A stretch of 14,651 nt of DNA from Thiotrichales bacterium (GTDB taxonomy: Bacteria > Pseudomonadota > Gammaproteobacteria > UWMA-0217). The notes beneath the pieces are model-generated. The model searched no databases, was not told where the DNA came from, and saw only the letters and a list, made by a program, of their open reading frames with translations. Position numbers and translations under genes: made by a program. Below are positions 14,515 through 14,651 of this stretch, piece by piece (position 1 is the stretch's first letter; each line of letters begins with the position of its first letter). The stretch covers positions 1-14,651 of the forward strand of contig JANTGD010000050.1 of the NCBI GenBank assembly GCA_024763135.1, in the 5' to 3' direction.

Positions 14515-14651
14515 GGTAACGACTCAGCTAACCCCTGAAATGCGGCAGCTCTGGTTTAACCTAAAAACCTCAGTTGGGCGCAAAAAAGACGCGTAAGATA
14601 TTGGTGTGGATGGTGAATCGGAAAAACTCGTGGTCACCTTATTGGTGATGA
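14515..14651. mobile_element. Second copy of the MITE-like repeat, cut by the window edge
   Basis: The sequence from 14515, GGTAACGACTCAGCTAACCC, aligns with the left end of the element at 697 (13 of 14 terminal bases), and the similarity continues through CCTGAAAT, an AGCYCTG motif and GTTYAA. If it has the same 154-bp length, its right end would fall about 17 bases beyond the window, so the other inverted repeat and any target duplication cannot be checked. It is diverged from the first copy, so the two insertions are not recent sisters. Confidence 0.6.

Noticed and set aside
1..14651. CRISPR arrays, tRNA or rRNA genes, integrase or transposase genes
   Set aside because: I saw no regularly spaced repeats, no cloverleaf or rRNA motifs and no recombinase motifs anywhere in the window.

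Overview
The window reads as part of a polar-flagellum gene cluster from a gammaproteobacterium. The order flagellin, flaG, fliD, fliS, fliT-like, with a flagellin-glycosylation gene next to the flagellins, is the arrangement known from Pseudomonas and related polarly flagellated genera. No species can be named from the sequence alone. Every gene I can support lies on the minus strand, so the region is read from right to left.

Layout in transcription order. (1) At 14294-6141 a single unbroken reading frame encodes a 2717-residue protein. It carries three methyltransferase-like domains, a TPR-like segment and six glycosyltransferase-like domains, and is best explained as an enzyme that builds or modifies the flagellin glycan. 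(2) Next comes a gap of about 930 bp (5208-6140). Its left end holds a good sigma-28 flagellar promoter; the rest holds a long imperfect palindrome and other inverted repeats but no convincing gene. (3) Two short paralogous flagellins follow (5207-4374 and 3845-2997). The first has a clean intrinsic terminator; the second has a sigma-28-like promoter and a 5' leader hairpin. Both are followed by ATT-rich tracts and a CCCGGG hairpin. (4) Then come flaG (2796-2404), fliD (2299-1019), fliS (583-173) and the first 58 codons of a fliT-like gene, whose ATG overlaps the fliS stop and which runs off the left edge.

An apparent miniature transposable element (697-850, 154 bp) sits between fliD and fliS. 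It has near-perfect 14-bp terminal inverted repeats and a 6-bp direct duplication of flanking DNA. A related sequence begins at 14515, upstream of the giant gene, and runs off the right edge.

How the genes work together: the two flagellins form the filament, FliS is their export chaperone, FliD caps the growing filament, FlaG probably influences filament length, and the FliT-like protein is a probable FliD chaperone or regulator. The giant enzyme probably decorates the flagellins before export. A run of nine A residues in its coding sequence could allow slippage between its two halves; this is the most testable regulatory idea in the window.
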